Assembly (NCBI GenBank): GCA_945910005.1 | Contig: OX246745.1 | Span: forward strand, 14,904,274 to 14,968,273 | Length of the DNA stretch: 64,000 nt | Direction of reading: 5' to 3' | DNA from: Isoperla grammatica | Taxonomy: Eukaryota > Arthropoda > Insecta > Plecoptera > Perlodidae | In this document: positions 1 through 11,655 of the stretch, piece after piece | Numbering within the stretch: position 1 is the first letter of the stretch | How the letters are laid out: the number at the start of each line of letters is the position of its first letter | Notes under the pieces: generated by a model | Databases searched by the model: none | Told to the model about the DNA's origin: nothing | Seen by the model: the letters and a program-made list of their open reading frames with translations, nothing else | Made by a program: the position numbers and the translations under genes

Positions 1-2579
1 TCTTTGTTGATTCTGACAGCTTAAGTAACTTTCTTACTACTCAGCAGTAGTAGTAGGCGTACTTTGCTCAAGCTCCGCTAATTTTTTCATGCGGAATTGT
101 AAAGGGTTGCAAATTGCAAGCGACGGGAGTTGACACTCCAATGTTTTTTTAAGGTAGCAACGCTAATAAACCTTAATCAACTTATGACTACATTTCCGTA
201 CGACAAACAGAAATCTAAATCGAATTACGTTCACTTAATTTCGTTCAAAATTTCCAAAAAAATTACCGTCCTTTACGTTTACGTCTAAAGCTTAGGTAAT
301 ATTATGTTTTAATTAAAATTAAACATTCATTAAAATTTAACATTAAAAAAACTAATTTTGGCACGGTATCTACAGAAGAGCAGAACTAGGTAATTATTTT
401 TTACATCTAAACGAACCATCGTGGGATTCAAGCGTGTTTGTCGGCGGTCTAGCCGTAGCAACCATTAGAATTCTCATTTGAGAACACAATGCTAAAAAAA
501 CTAAGCAAACGCAGTTACGCCGTGTGTTTGCGTAGAAAGAATGAATGCAATAAGAATGTGAATGTCAGTTGTCACCTACCGTCACTAATGACGTTTATCG
601 TGAGCCGTCGCTGAGAAGTCCAGAAGCCCTGACGCGGGGGTCGAGACCAGTAGGGAGCTTCTGACAGGAACATCCACGTGGGGTTCCAAGCCCAGACGAA
701 CAGACGCGTTGATCGTCGCTCACGTGCGCTTCACAGGGGATGCAAACGCACACTGTCCTCCGCCGCCGAGCCACCGCCACCTCCACCCCCACCCCCCACA
801 CAGAGTCGGCGCACACCGCACATCTCCAGAGCCACTCATTCGTACACCATTTATTGATACAGTATCATACTAGAATCCACACAAAAAACACTCTATAGCT
901 TTTATTTCCCATGGGGTACTCAATCGAGGTCTGTTGTTGTCTTCGAAACAAAACAAAACAGAAACAGAAACACAAAAAATACCTCCGATATATTTTTTCA
1001 GTTTCATTTGAGATACCGCAGTGATGCAGTGTGTATGGGTGTCCCCGGGGTGTGGGTGTGGGTGTGGGGCCGAGACGTGTCTGCATGGATGAGAACTCAT
1101 GCACATATGGAGAAGAGCTGCCCCATTAGCGGGGATGAGCACACGGAGCTGTCCCGCACTCCCACTCAACCAGCACAGCAATGCAAGAAGTAATAGACAT
1201 CGCGACGCCGACGCCAAAAGCCAACCTAGTTTTTTGCGCGATGAAAAGAAGAAGTTGTAAGTTCACAAAAAAAAAAACTCCTCTCTTCAGCAATATATCC
1301 AGACAACAAAAGTTGATTGCGCGTTTGAAAGATATGTGGCCCCATTTGAGAGTTTGTAATCTACATTCTACTTCAGACCATGATAGCAGCACAAGAGTTA
1401 AGTTTCGCTCTAGAAATAATGTTGTCGGACGCGGTTGTGAAACTCGAGTTTCTCGATTTGGTTGGAACTAGAACAAAGTTCCATGCAGTAAAAAGTAGCT
1501 TATAGTATATCCCCACTTTGTGTTGACATGTTGCGATTTGTACGGCTCCACCACTTTTCAAACTGTCCTGCGACTGTAGCGAGCGAAACGACACACAGAA
1601 ACCCTGATCTGTATCTACGCACACTGTTTTCACACCATCTATATAATGGCTACAAAAAAGTTATTGATAACTTTTCTACGACTCGAAACTGTTCTCTCGC
1701 TCTCTCGAAGACTGTGAAACTCGCTTGTAAATAGAGCGAAAGCCATAAACTATCCCCCCTCTCCGCACAACGGCAAACATAGATAGCTATGGCGTATACA
1801 AGAGACTTGCATAATGTTGCGTGGTTTGACAGTGAAGGCCTTTATACGTCATGCGACGTGTTTCCTTCTATTCGGGAACAAGATCGTCTGAGTATTCACG
1901 GCATATAAATAATAAACCACGAACGTCAAGTATTTTATTCGTATAACGAACTGTGTGTGTGTGATTTGTCTACAAGATTTTGTTCTAAAAAAAAGTAATA
2001 ATTTGTAAAAAACGAGAGGTAAAATAAAAATAAAGATAATTATACTATAGGTTTATTTGTGTAATAAAGTACGAGGACTGACGTTCCAGTCAGATTCAAA
2101 ATAGGCAACTCGATATGTAGACCTATCTGCAAGACAGTTCACTATAAAAAACATCAAGGCTCCTGCACACTCAAAAGGCGATTAGGTTAACCGCACATCA
2201 CATAGCAAAGAGGTAGGCCTAGTTTTAGAGCAGAATACAAAATGTAAGTTCCTGTAATAAATCTGTTCACTACTCAATAAACCTGGCCAAGAAATCCAAT
2301 ACAAAGGGATGACGCACAGAACTTTACTGAAAAGGCCGTCAATGGCGTATGAGTACAGCACAGATTTCAAGTTTATAGGGACATCAAAAGAGTAAAATCG
2401 AAGTATAAAATTTAACCATAGCTATTTATTGCATGGGAATAAAACCGTTTGCCACTGCGCATAAAGTATATGAAAGCTTTGAAGCAGACAATCGTTAAGA
2501 AATATTACCGCATCTAAATTCGAAAAAAACAAAACCGAATCTATTTTTAGAATCAAAACAGAATTGTGCTAGAGAGTTC
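1..2579. other. Non-coding stretch, nothing recognised
   Basis: AT-rich sequence with short homopolymers. The open frames here are short. One on the minus strand ending near 870 resembles a signal peptide but opens on TTG rather than ATG. I see no splice-flanked exon, RNA gene or transposon end that I can support. Confidence 0.5.
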
Positions 2580-2607
2580 GAGGTTTGAGGTTTGAGGTTT
2601 GAGGTTT
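2580..2607. repeat. 7-bp tandem repeat (GAGGTTT)4
   Basis: Four uninterrupted GAGGTTT units in a row. It is a short simple-sequence repeat with no other visible role. Confidence 0.9.
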
Positions 2608-2951
2608 AGTACCTCGGATCCAGTTCATAATTCACAGTGACGACCGGTGCAAAAACGACAGTGGTTTATAGGTTTCAACGATTAATTATAAATGTGATGC
2701 GGAACAAGTAGCTTCGTGGATAGATAATATTGTGCTGGTTAGTACGATCTTGTTAGATTGTCCAAAATGAGTGACAAAAACTTAACCAAATAATGTAACA
2801 ATCCGTTTTAAGAGTCAGTGAGTTTCGTTGAAGAAAGCTTGGTAAAAAAAGAAGGTATAATTAAAAGATCGATAACGAATCAGAATAACCGAGAATCGTT
2901 TATTCGCAGGGGACATTGTTATCAGTTTCTGTTGACTAAACGGTAAGCTAA

Positions 2952-3135
2952 AGTGTATTGCAATGAATCTGTGGTCCTAGGATCCCGCCCACCTTCCCCT
3001 ACCTCACTCCATACCTCGAATCGCCGGCTCGAGTCGGGTACCCCTCGCGGCTGGCTCGACCGGCGATTCGAGGTATGGAGTGAGGTAGGGGAAGGTGGGC
3101 GGGATCCTAGGACCACAGATTCATTGCAATACACT
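2952..3135. repeat. Perfect GC-rich foldback (75-bp arms)
   Basis: The left arm (2952-3026) and right arm (3061-3135) are exact reverse complements over 75 bp, separated by a 34-nt spacer. The arms are much richer in G and C than the AT-rich flanks and contain a CCTAGG/GGATCC-rich stretch, so base composition suggests an inserted element. No target-site duplication beyond a possible TA is convincing. Zero mismatches imply recent origin or arm-to-arm gene conversion. Both strands carry the same short open frame because of the palindrome; it is not a gene. Confidence 0.9.
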
Positions 3136-5634
3136 ATACGATACTTATGAGTGACTGTATCACATTCTGTAGCTACTTTGATGACTCTAGAACCACGGAA
3201 CTGTTAAATTGATTAAATAGTTAGCATTCTATATGGAGATAAAACTCATCAACTTTCGTATAATTGTGTAGGTACGATATTTTTTACCAAAGGGATAGTG
3301 TATGCGATTCAATGTAATTTACATATGAGAGACTGAGGTTCGTTACGTTAACAAGGAACTACAATATGACGTCAGAGGGGATCAGTAGTTCAGAAGTCGA
3401 CAGTCTGACGAGCTATTTTACTAATTTCAGTAGGCAAGGTGACAACTTTGAAAATCAAAGTAAATACCTGAATTAAAAGTTATGAACGATTTCGTTTCGG
3501 CAGCTAAAAATAAAATAATGTCAAAACTAGAAAAAAAGAGTAAGTTAGAAGTCGTTGGGTTGGTATAATTAAGCATTTCACAATGAGTGACGAAATTGTA
3601 ATTCTAATTTCAACATTGGCGTTTGTGTTTATACTACAAGCCTAGTTCTGCAATGTCTGACAGAGGTAACTGTGACAATGTACGCGAGCCTTGGTTGAGG
3701 GGAGGGGGGGCTGAACATTTGCTTCGTGATTAATCCGAGTCCTTTCTGAATATCCTCACTCTGCAACGAATGCGATAATAGTGGCAAGGAAATTGGAGAA
3801 GAGAGAAATAGATTATATAATTACCAATGTGACAACGTTGAAAGGCTCGCGAAGGTAAAGGAATGTTTTAGGGGTGCACAAGAAACTGGTTGGCGAATCA
3901 TTCGCTAGGGGTGAACAAAATAGTGATCGAGGTAACATATTCGATTTCCACATTAAAACAGCGCTTGTGCACTATGACCAAGCGGTTGGTCAGTTGAAGC
4001 GGCTCAGCGGGTCACAGGTCCGCTGAGAGAGCGCTCAGTGGACAAGGACGCCGTCCTAATCGTAATATAACTTCCCATGGGATCTCTCTCTCTCTCTCTT
4101 TCTCTGTTTCCCTCTCTCTCGCTCTTCGTTAGCTTCATACATAGTTTCCATTTTGCACATTTTTAATTCCTTTATGTCACCGAATACCGGATATTATTAA
4201 AACCGCGATAGTGAACCATGCTCTACTACTTCACGTCTAGTTATTATTGTTGAATTGTGCAAGTACAAGTGCATAACACGATTTCAACCTAGATCAATCG
4301 GTTTTCAGCTCATCGGCAATGTTTTTATAGTTGGTAATTGTTACCGCCATTGGAAGAATGCAATCCAAGTGGCGCACAAGAGCCATTTCGTACTTCCATC
4401 CAACTGGCAGTGACGCAGCATACACCACGAACATATGGCGGCATTTATCAGACACGTCTACGAAAGCACATACACGTTTATAAACTGCATTCGCTTGATA
4501 AGTAGTTAGAGACGGTGTCTAGGCTTAGTACAAAATCTTCATTTGTGTTTATTTATCCGAATTTCAAACGGCATTAAATTGTTTTCTGATGATTGGAATC
4601 GTTTCAAATAGATAATTTAATTTCGTCTCAGAAGTGGCGTGTTAAGGCTTTAAACGATATTTGTTTTCTAAATACTAGCACTACACCTGTGAATCAATTA
4701 CATCAATTCGTCTTCGTAACATCTAGTGCGTGCATAAATGTTACATTCATTTCATTAAAGCCGATATCTTAGTTCTATACACATGGTTTAAAATGATTTT
4801 TCTTGCAAAAGAAAAATGAGGCGAGACATTTTAGTCAAGAAAACATTTCATAACAGATATGCAAAGTGACAGATTTAAGAAAACAAACTTGAGTTGTCCA
4901 AACCGAGAACAAAAAACATGTATTTTTGGGTGATTGCCCCAAATGGTCCGTTTCCACACAAACGGTTAACAAAGGTATTCATTCGTAGAATCCTGACCTA
5001 AAAATAAAATCAATGAATGTCAAAAACAATATAAAGAAGTAATAGAGCGAGAAATTATGCACGTTGCTTTTTCGGTAGAATCACAATAATTAATTAAATG
5101 GGATAGGTCGTTACGCTCTGCCCAGCTGTTGTCTAATCCCTGTTAACTGTAACGCGCATACTAACAAACCAGCCATCCAGTCAGCATTACGAAAACAACG
5201 TTAATTTGCGACAACTGGCTTCGTTTGATTGCCTCGATATCCCATCGAATCTTCTAAGTGGATAAAATATGGCTTAGTGAGCAACGCGCGAGAACGCTCT
5301 ACCATGAAATTGGTTCGACACTCAATCAATGGTAGTGATCCATAAAATCAGGCGCACCTCCCAGATCACAAACAGTTTCTCACAGTCCGACCTGAAGGAA
5401 AGCTAACTTGGCTCCTAGTCGTGCAACTTGCTCTTTCTTGGTGAACTTCTTAAGGCACAAATCCATCTCATCTCGGGAACTTTACTTTACGGAGGATATT
5501 CGATGTTCGACAAATGAAACGGTGCAAATCTTTGATGGACGAGCTTAACATATGTGAGGGTAAAGATATACACAGGCAATACGTAGAGGGTTGTGATAGT
5601 ACAAGTTATTTTGCCTATAGACTTAAAACCGAGA
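3136..5634. other. Non-coding stretch with one (CT)n tract
   Basis: AT-rich sequence without recognisable exons. The only simple feature is a CT-rich microsatellite at about 4083-4124. Nothing else is supportable. Confidence 0.5.
4083..4124. repeat. (CT)n microsatellite, imperfect
   Basis: Alternating CT dinucleotides broken by TTT and GTTTCC interruptions. Confidence 0.85.
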
Positions 5635-6547
5635 TTTAAAAAGTAGATGTAATCGAACTCGTTTTGGAGATTACGCAATTCCCCTATCTTACCCATTGTA
5701 AGATTGAAAGAACAAACCTGTTTACCAAAAACACGGTACAGTAGACCAACATGTAACTACAGATGATTGAATTATGTATCACATTATAGATAATTAAACG
5801 CTTATTAAAACATACATTTAAAAAGTAGATGTAATTAAACTCGTTTTGGAGATTACGCAATTCCCCTATCTTACCCGTTGTAAGATTGAAAGAACAAACC
5901 TTTTTACCAAAAACACGGTACAGTAGACCAACATGTAACTACAGATGATTAAATTATGTATCACATTGTAGATAATTAAACGCTCATTAAAACAGACATT
6001 TAAAAAGTAGATGTAATCAAACTCGTTTTGGGGATTACGCAATTCCCTTATCTATCCCATTGTAAGATTGAAAATACCTACGCCTGTTTACCAAAAACAC
6101 GGTACAATAGACCAACATGTAACAACAGATGATAAAATTATGTATCACATTATAGATAATTAAACGCTTATTAAAACAGACATATAAAAAGTAGATGTAA
6201 TCAAACTCGTTTTGGAGATTACGCAATTCCCCTATCTTACTCATTGTAAGATTGAAAGAACAAACCTGTTTACCAAAAACACGATACAGTAGACCAGCAT
6301 GTAACTACAGATGATTAAATTATGTATCACATTGTAGATAATTAAACGCTTATTAAAACAGACATTTAAAAAGTAGATGTAATCACACTCGTTTTGGAGA
6401 TTACGCAATTCCCCTATCTATCCCATTGTAAGATTGAAAAAACCTACACCTGTTTACCAAAAACACGGTACAGTAGACCAACATGTAACTACAGATGATC
6501 AAATTATGTATCACATTGTAGATAATTAAGCGCTGATTAAAACAGAT
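5635..6547. repeat. 182-bp tandem repeat, five copies
   Basis: Five head-to-tail monomers start at about 5635, 5817, 5999, 6183 and 6365, giving periods of 182, 182, 184 and 182 bp. Each begins with a TTTAAAAAGTAGATGTAAT-like block and contains the shared strings GATTACGCAATTCCC and ACCAAAAACACGGTACA. Copies differ by scattered substitutions and 1-3 bp indels. The monomer length is nucleosome-like and typical of arthropod satellites, but five copies is a small cluster. The antisense short open frames repeat with the monomer and are not genes. Confidence 0.92.
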
Positions 6548-6570
6548 GTACTAATAGGTAATTATTAGAA

Positions 6571-7310
6571 GGATTTAAATTCAATGAATATACTCAAGTT
6601 CTCTTAAAAATCGCTACTATGTGTGACATTACGTACTTTTCGCATGACAGCCCGTTAAAGGTTAAACTTCCGTAATTTTAACAAAATCTGTGGTATGTCA
6701 CTCAGATCCTAATTCACCAAACCTTTTAATCGGCCGATTTACTGATCTTGGCTAAGTTACTATGGTTTCAGCAAAAATTACATATAAAAGGCATGGTGGC
6801 TTCTATCGGGTGCCATTTTTGATCACCGATTAATAGAAAATCGCCGGATTAAAGTTTGATGAAACTGGCTCTCAGGTTTGTACATACTTTTTAGAGTAGG
6901 TTTATTTGAGATCAATTGTCAGGGACCAAATTCAATGAATATACTCAGGTTTTCTTACAAATCGCTACTATGTGTGACATAGCGTAATTTATAATGACCG
7001 ACCGTCAAACTTCCGTAATTATCTCAAAATCTATGGTATATCACGCAGGTTTGTTTATATATGCTTAAAGAAAGTAGACGTAATTGATATTAATTGGAAA
7101 CTATCAAACTAAATGAATATACTCAGGTTCTCTTACAAATTGATACTTCGTTTGAAATTACGTAATTTTCGAATGACAGCCCCTGAAACTTCCGTAATTA
7201 TCTCAAAATCTGTGGTATGTCGCGCCGGTTTGTTTATATACGCTTAAAGTGGATGTAATTGATATTAATTGGAAGGAATCATATTAAATTAATATACTCA
7301 GGTAACTTAG
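6571..7310. repeat. Second tandem family, ~177-bp period, diverged
   Basis: A different monomer, marked by AATGAATATACTCAGGTT and later CTTCCGTAATTATCTCAAAATC, recurs at about 6583, 6934 and 7112, with a truncated start at 7287. Spacings are 178 and 175 bp, while the first interval (351 bp) is lengthened by an insertion at 6706-6870. It lies directly downstream of the 182-bp array. Both families share an AAGTAGATGTAATxGA-like piece, so they may be distantly related. Confidence 0.8.
6706..6870. mobile_element. 165-bp MITE inserted in the tandem array
   Basis: This block interrupts one ~177-bp monomer and is flanked by the 5-bp direct repeat CTCAG (6701-6705 and 6871-6875), which occurs once at the same place in uninterrupted monomers (as CGCAG). 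Its ends are imperfect inverted repeats: the left end has ACCAAACCTTTTAATCGGCC and the right end, read in reverse, ATCAAACTTTAATCCGGCG. A non-autonomous DNA transposon with a 5-bp target duplication is the simplest reading. The superfamily is not assigned. Confidence 0.65.
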
Positions 7311-7850
7311 CGCTGCGATTAAGCTCATAGTTAGTTAACACAAGTTTCTTTTTAGCTATTCATAAAGTTTCAATATATTGTTTAAACACAGTTTTTAATC
7401 CAATAGATATTGATTAAAGATACGTTGGCTAATATAAACATATTTTAAGTGAAAATGTAAACACAAAACGCGCTAAGTTGCAGGAGCCGCCATTCGCTGA
7501 GCTCGAGCCAATAACACACTAACGACAAAATAAAGGAAATCAATTATTTTAATGCTCCTCAAGCCGCAATCTCGTCAGTCTCAAAAGAGGAAAAGTTATC
7601 TTATCCTGACAATGTCTTCAATATCCATCGAGTCAGTTGGGCCAGTCAAAAACTTCCAGAATAACGACAGTTTAAGTTAGTCATGTTTCTTACTAGTTCA
7701 TTATTGCAACATTGGACAACGCATCGTTTTAATACAACAATTCTTTACTAATGTGCACGATAAAATTTTATTACCCAATTAAATGCCAATTTTCCGTTTT
7801 AAAGTGGAGCTTTCGAAATATTTGACATTTCAGTTTATTAACTCCTGATT
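7311..7850. other. Non-coding stretch, nothing recognised
   Basis: AT-rich sequence between the tandem arrays and the first SINE, with no supportable feature. Confidence 0.5.
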
Positions 7851-7851
7851 C

Positions 7852-7990
7852 TATGAAGGGTTAGCATCTCTGCTTCCAATGCAGAAGATCCCGGGTTCAA
7901 ATCCCGCTTCAGGCAGAAGTTTTTTAACTTCTAATGTGGATTCAATTCCATTACTTCTTGGCTTAGGAATAAGTAAACGGTGACTTTGGA
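7852..7990 (+). mobile_element. tRNA-derived SINE
   Basis: A tRNA-like head carries a GGTTCAAATCC B-box (about 7895-7905), an anticodon-like hairpin CTGC-TTCCAAT-GCAG, and short acceptor-like ends TGAAG and CTTCA. The D-arm is too short for a functional tRNA. A tail with a small AGAAG/CTTCT hairpin and an ATTCAATTCCATTACTTC stretch follows. The antisense translation (LPEAGFEPG-type peptide) is one I associate with insect SINEs, which is knowledge-based and not checked. It is probably an RNA polymerase III-derived retroposon. Confidence 0.6.
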
Positions 7991-8284
7991 GCCGTCCTAG
8001 CAACGAAGCACTCAATAAATTCAAAGTTGTTCTGAATCGGCCTTGTTGATTCTGGCATTTGTCCGCAGGTGTTCGCACTGTCCAATCAGTGATTCATATG
8101 TTTCGTATTTGAAATATCGATCTTTGATTGGTTATCGCTCACTCGTCGATGGTGTTCGAAGCCTACAGGGTTGGTTTAGTCACTTTAAATTAAAGTCCCC
8201 CACTGCAAATCAGTTTAGTTACTGAGTGGGTAGACTCTAAATGTGAATTTATTTATTTTATTTAAAGGAATACACATCAGAAGA

Positions 8285-8515
8285 TCAATAGCTCTTCTAA
8301 GTAGAGTGGTGTGTGTTATACGATGCACTCCGTGACAAACAGTGCACAGCGGTCATGGCGTGCCCATTGTGAGTTCTAGGGTAATTGCCCAAGAGCGAAT
8401 AAAGTCTCAATCCCAGCGAATAGTCTGAGAAAACATCCAGTCAGGATAATGCGATGCCCGGCGGGAAACGAACCCAGTCCATCATGCATTAGAGTCCAGC
8501 CGGTATTCTAGAACT
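8285..8515 (-). mobile_element. tRNA-derived SINE, minus strand
   Basis: Read on the minus strand, a GACTCTAATGCATGATGG segment and a GGTTCGTTTCCCGCC B-box (around 8467-8480) are followed by a body with TCTCAG and GCTGGGATTGAG strings. The same arrangement, with CTCTAAT before the B-box and GCTGGGATTGAGTCC downstream, occurs in the plus-strand SINE at 23342. The two probably belong to related families. The exact ends are not clear. Confidence 0.55.
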
Positions 8516-9400
8516 GATTTACCTGTATTAAATAACGAAAGTGAAGTGATGAAATATATAATAAACCCCTGCCAGCGAAATGTTTGCTAACCTTACAGGA
8601 TATGTTTGTTATTATAATTAAAACAACCGCACAAAATATTGTACAACACACATTCACTTGCTATACTGAATTGTGGCAAGATTGTTATGTTATAATGCAC
8701 TAGTGTACATCAATTGCCTTCTCTCTTCAACGCTTTAAGGTCTCGCTAGAAATTTTGCTTTTTAAAAAAAGCGCGCAGTATTTCCTTAGGTTTCTAGAAC
8801 ACTCAACATTCGCTCGAACGAATTAATTTTTATAGCTACCGTATCCAATATCGCATTGTCCTGGAAATCCGATTTATAAAATGAGAAACCCTAGCAACGC
8901 TCCGTGCCAAACAGCGCGAAATAACGAACGGAACATCATTAATATAAGAAAAGACACTCCCCCATGCAACCAGTCTTCAGTGAACCGTACGGGTTGACAT
9001 TATCTCGGGAACGTGTCGGGGTGGGCGTTGCCTCGTACATATCAAGGTCTAGCCCACTTGACAGCACGTAGGTGTTGGCATTACGAAGCCGAACAATGCC
9101 AAGGCAACGGGACACTGGTCGGTCACTGTCCACGCGTTATTCTGCATTCGACGCTTTGGTTTATTTGTAGTTATTCCCTTGACAGTATTTTCAACTCTTA
9201 TAAACAACTGTCGTTGCGAAACTTTCACCGTGAACTTTGTATTCAAGTTTCGAAGTAACGAGGGAGTTTATAACCCAAGTACAAACACAATGTTTAATCA
9301 ATTATTGCCTTTAAGAGGGAAAACTACACAATGAGTGGTCTTAGAGAATTTAGGTTAACGTGACATTGAAAAGAAGTTCCATGACAAGTGAATTCCCTTA
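8516..9400. other. Mostly non-coding; one uncertain coding-like patch
   Basis: Mostly featureless. On the minus strand at 8939-9133 an open frame of 64 codons has unusually balanced base composition (contains SGLDLDMYEATPTPTRS), but it lacks an ATG at its upstream end and convincing splice sites. I could not match it to a family. Confidence 0.3.
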
Positions 9401-10205
9401 TTGTTCTGTCAGGCGTATCTACAATGCCGATATGGTGGGGGGGCCGGGTACGAGTCCTTCATTGTTCTGTCAGGCGTATCTACAATGCCGATATGGTGGG
9501 GGGCCGGGTACGAGTCCTTCATTGTTCTGTCAGACGTATCTACAATGCCGATATGGTGGGGGGCCGGGTACGAGTCCTTCATTGTTCTGTCAGGCGTATC
9601 TACAATGCCGATATGGTGGGGGTGCCGGGTACGAGTCCTTCATTGTTCTGTCAGGCGTATCTACAATGCCGATATGGTGGGGGGGCCGGGTACGAGTCCT
9701 TCATTGTTCTGTCAGGCGTATCTACAATGCCGATATGGTGGGGGGCCGGGTAGGAGTCCTTCATTGTTCTGTCAGGCGTATCTACAATGCCGATATGGTG
9801 GGGGTGCCGAGTACGAGTCCTTCATTGTTCTGTCAGGCGTATCTACAATGCCGATATGGTGGGGGTGCCGAGTACGAGTCCTTCATTGTTCTGTCAGGCG
9901 TATCTACAATGCCGATATGGTGGGGGGGCCGGGTACGAGTCCTTCATTGTTCTGTCAGCCGTATCTACAATGCCGATAAGGTGGGGGGGCGGGTACGAGT
10001 CCTTCATTGTTCTGTCAGGCGTATCTACAATGCCGATATGGTGGGGGGCCGGGTAGGAGTCCTTCATTGTTCTGTCAGGCGTATCTACAATGCCGATATG
10101 GTGGGGGGCCGGGTACGAGTCCTTCATTGTTCTGTCAGGCGTATCTACAATGCCGATATGGTGGGGGTGCCGGGTACGAGTCCTTCATTGTTCTGTCAGG
10201 CGCCT
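9401..10205. repeat. 60-bp minisatellite, 13 full copies plus one partial
   Basis: Units of 60 or 61 bp begin with TTGTTCTGTCAGGCGTATCT and end with a G-run and CCGGGTACGAGTCCTTCA. They recur from 9401 to about 10184, then a truncated unit ends at 10205. The 60/61 alternation comes mainly from the length of the poly-G run. Sequence variants include CAGACG, CAGCCG, ATAAGG, GCCGAGTA and GGGTAGGA. Open frames of up to 285 codons run through it in several frames on both strands, as expected of a repeat with few stop codons, and are not genes. Confidence 0.95.
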
Positions 10206-11559
10206 AATATTCGATAATCGTTAACGATATAGACTTGATAAGCGATCAGAATTCTGGGTCAATGTGCGATGTTCTAAATTTATATCAGTAATTTCATGGC
10301 ATTTTGTACATACTAATTATAATTAACAATTTCAATACTAATTAACTTCGTGCTGTCAAATTCTGAAATGATGATGAAATCTATGTAGCATAGACCTACA
10401 TTCGGAACGTCCCATTTGTCACAATTACGAACCTTCATAGCACTGGGTAAGGATGGAGCATTTGATGCACTCATCATCAAAGAAGAATGGAACTTACATT
10501 GCAAATTTAAAATTATGTAAAGATAAAACTTCTATAGACAAGATTTTGGTCAGTCTTCGTTTATTTGAGGACACAATTTACCGGTTGAGATGGGTCTTGG
10601 CGCATTTAAGATGGTTGTAATGTGTAACAAGACGTATGAGCGATTGTGTTGGATGTTACTACTAGTGTTACTACCAGGCATCGACAATTGATGAAGCAAT
10701 TGTACGTGTGAGGCCTAAACGCGTTAGTTAGCCACTTGTTCTATCACACGAAGCAGACAGCCAGCCAATAGATGATCAAGCAATTATTTGCATATTCAAA
10801 GAAAATATGTAATTAAAAATTGGATTGTGAATGAAAAAGTTTGTACAAAATCGCGTCCTGTCTCATTCACTTCTTTTATGCCGTGAATAGGAGACAAATT
10901 GAAATGTGAGCTTAAAATTAATTCACAATAGTAATAGGAGAACACATACTGAAGCGAGCACATTCAATTTTCCGCATTATATCAATTTCTATTCAGCTGA
11001 TTTGAATAGTATATTTCCATTTGGTTGAACTGAACACATCTAATGGTTAAATTTACGCCTGTGTACCCCAAGTGGTGTACGCTGATTAGGTATGTAGGTA
11101 TATACATCATACATGTTCAAAGAGGGATGAAATCCGTTTGGTTCTAGCCAGTGGCTGGGTGTGATAAGCACGTTGAATCCGACCTAAATCGACGCTATAT
11201 TCCAATCCGCCCCGGCATTGAAACCTCTTTGATTAACCTGATAATCAGGGCGGACGTTTCCACACATGTGCATGCGCCCATCCGCTCAATTTACCGGCAT
11301 TTTATTGGCCCGGCCGCATATACAGAAAATAAAACAAAATTATTGATGGTAGAGAATTTCAACAAGCAAAAATACATGTAAACTGAACACGTCTCCCGTG
11401 AAGCGTACATGTGCGCGTGCTTCGAATACATGGGTAGTTTCAATAGTCGATGCAAAGCAAAAACTATTCGTTCCAATTATATCACTTTGGCCTATATACC
11501 TTCTTTCACAACAAATTATACTAATTTAATACCATTAGTTGTTCGAGAGAGGAGAGAGG

Positions 11560-11561
<2 letters not shown>
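10206..11561. other. Non-coding stretch, nothing recognised
   Basis: AT-rich sequence between two simple repeats. No splice-flanked exon or repeat end is visible. Confidence 0.5.

Positions 11562-11647
<86 letters not shown>
11562..11647. repeat. (AG)43 microsatellite
   Basis: An uninterrupted AG dinucleotide tract of about 86 bp, preceded by impure GAGAGG sequence from about 11545 and followed by (GACA)n. Arg-Glu or Ser-Leu peptides predicted across it are artefacts. Confidence 0.97.

Positions 11648-11655
<8 letters not shown>

Noticed and set aside
870..1217. Minus-strand frame with a signal-peptide-like start (SRCLLLLALLCWLSGSAG)
   Set aside because: The frame opens on TTG, no in-frame ATG precedes the hydrophobic stretch, and no convincing splice sites bound it.
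7852..7915. Genuine tRNA gene with a CCA-like anticodon loop
   Set aside because: The D-arm region is too short and the acceptor stem incomplete; it fits a SINE head better.
8939..9133. Coding-like minus-strand patch (SGLDLDMYEATPTPTRS)
   Set aside because: No ATG at the upstream end, no good splice sites, and no phase-compatible link to LNX exon 4; left as an uncertain patch.
9401..10205. CRISPR array
   Set aside because: Units are near-identical throughout with no unique spacers, and the DNA is eukaryotic.
9360..10217. 285-codon open frame
   Set aside because: It runs through the 60-bp minisatellite; several frames are open for the same reason.
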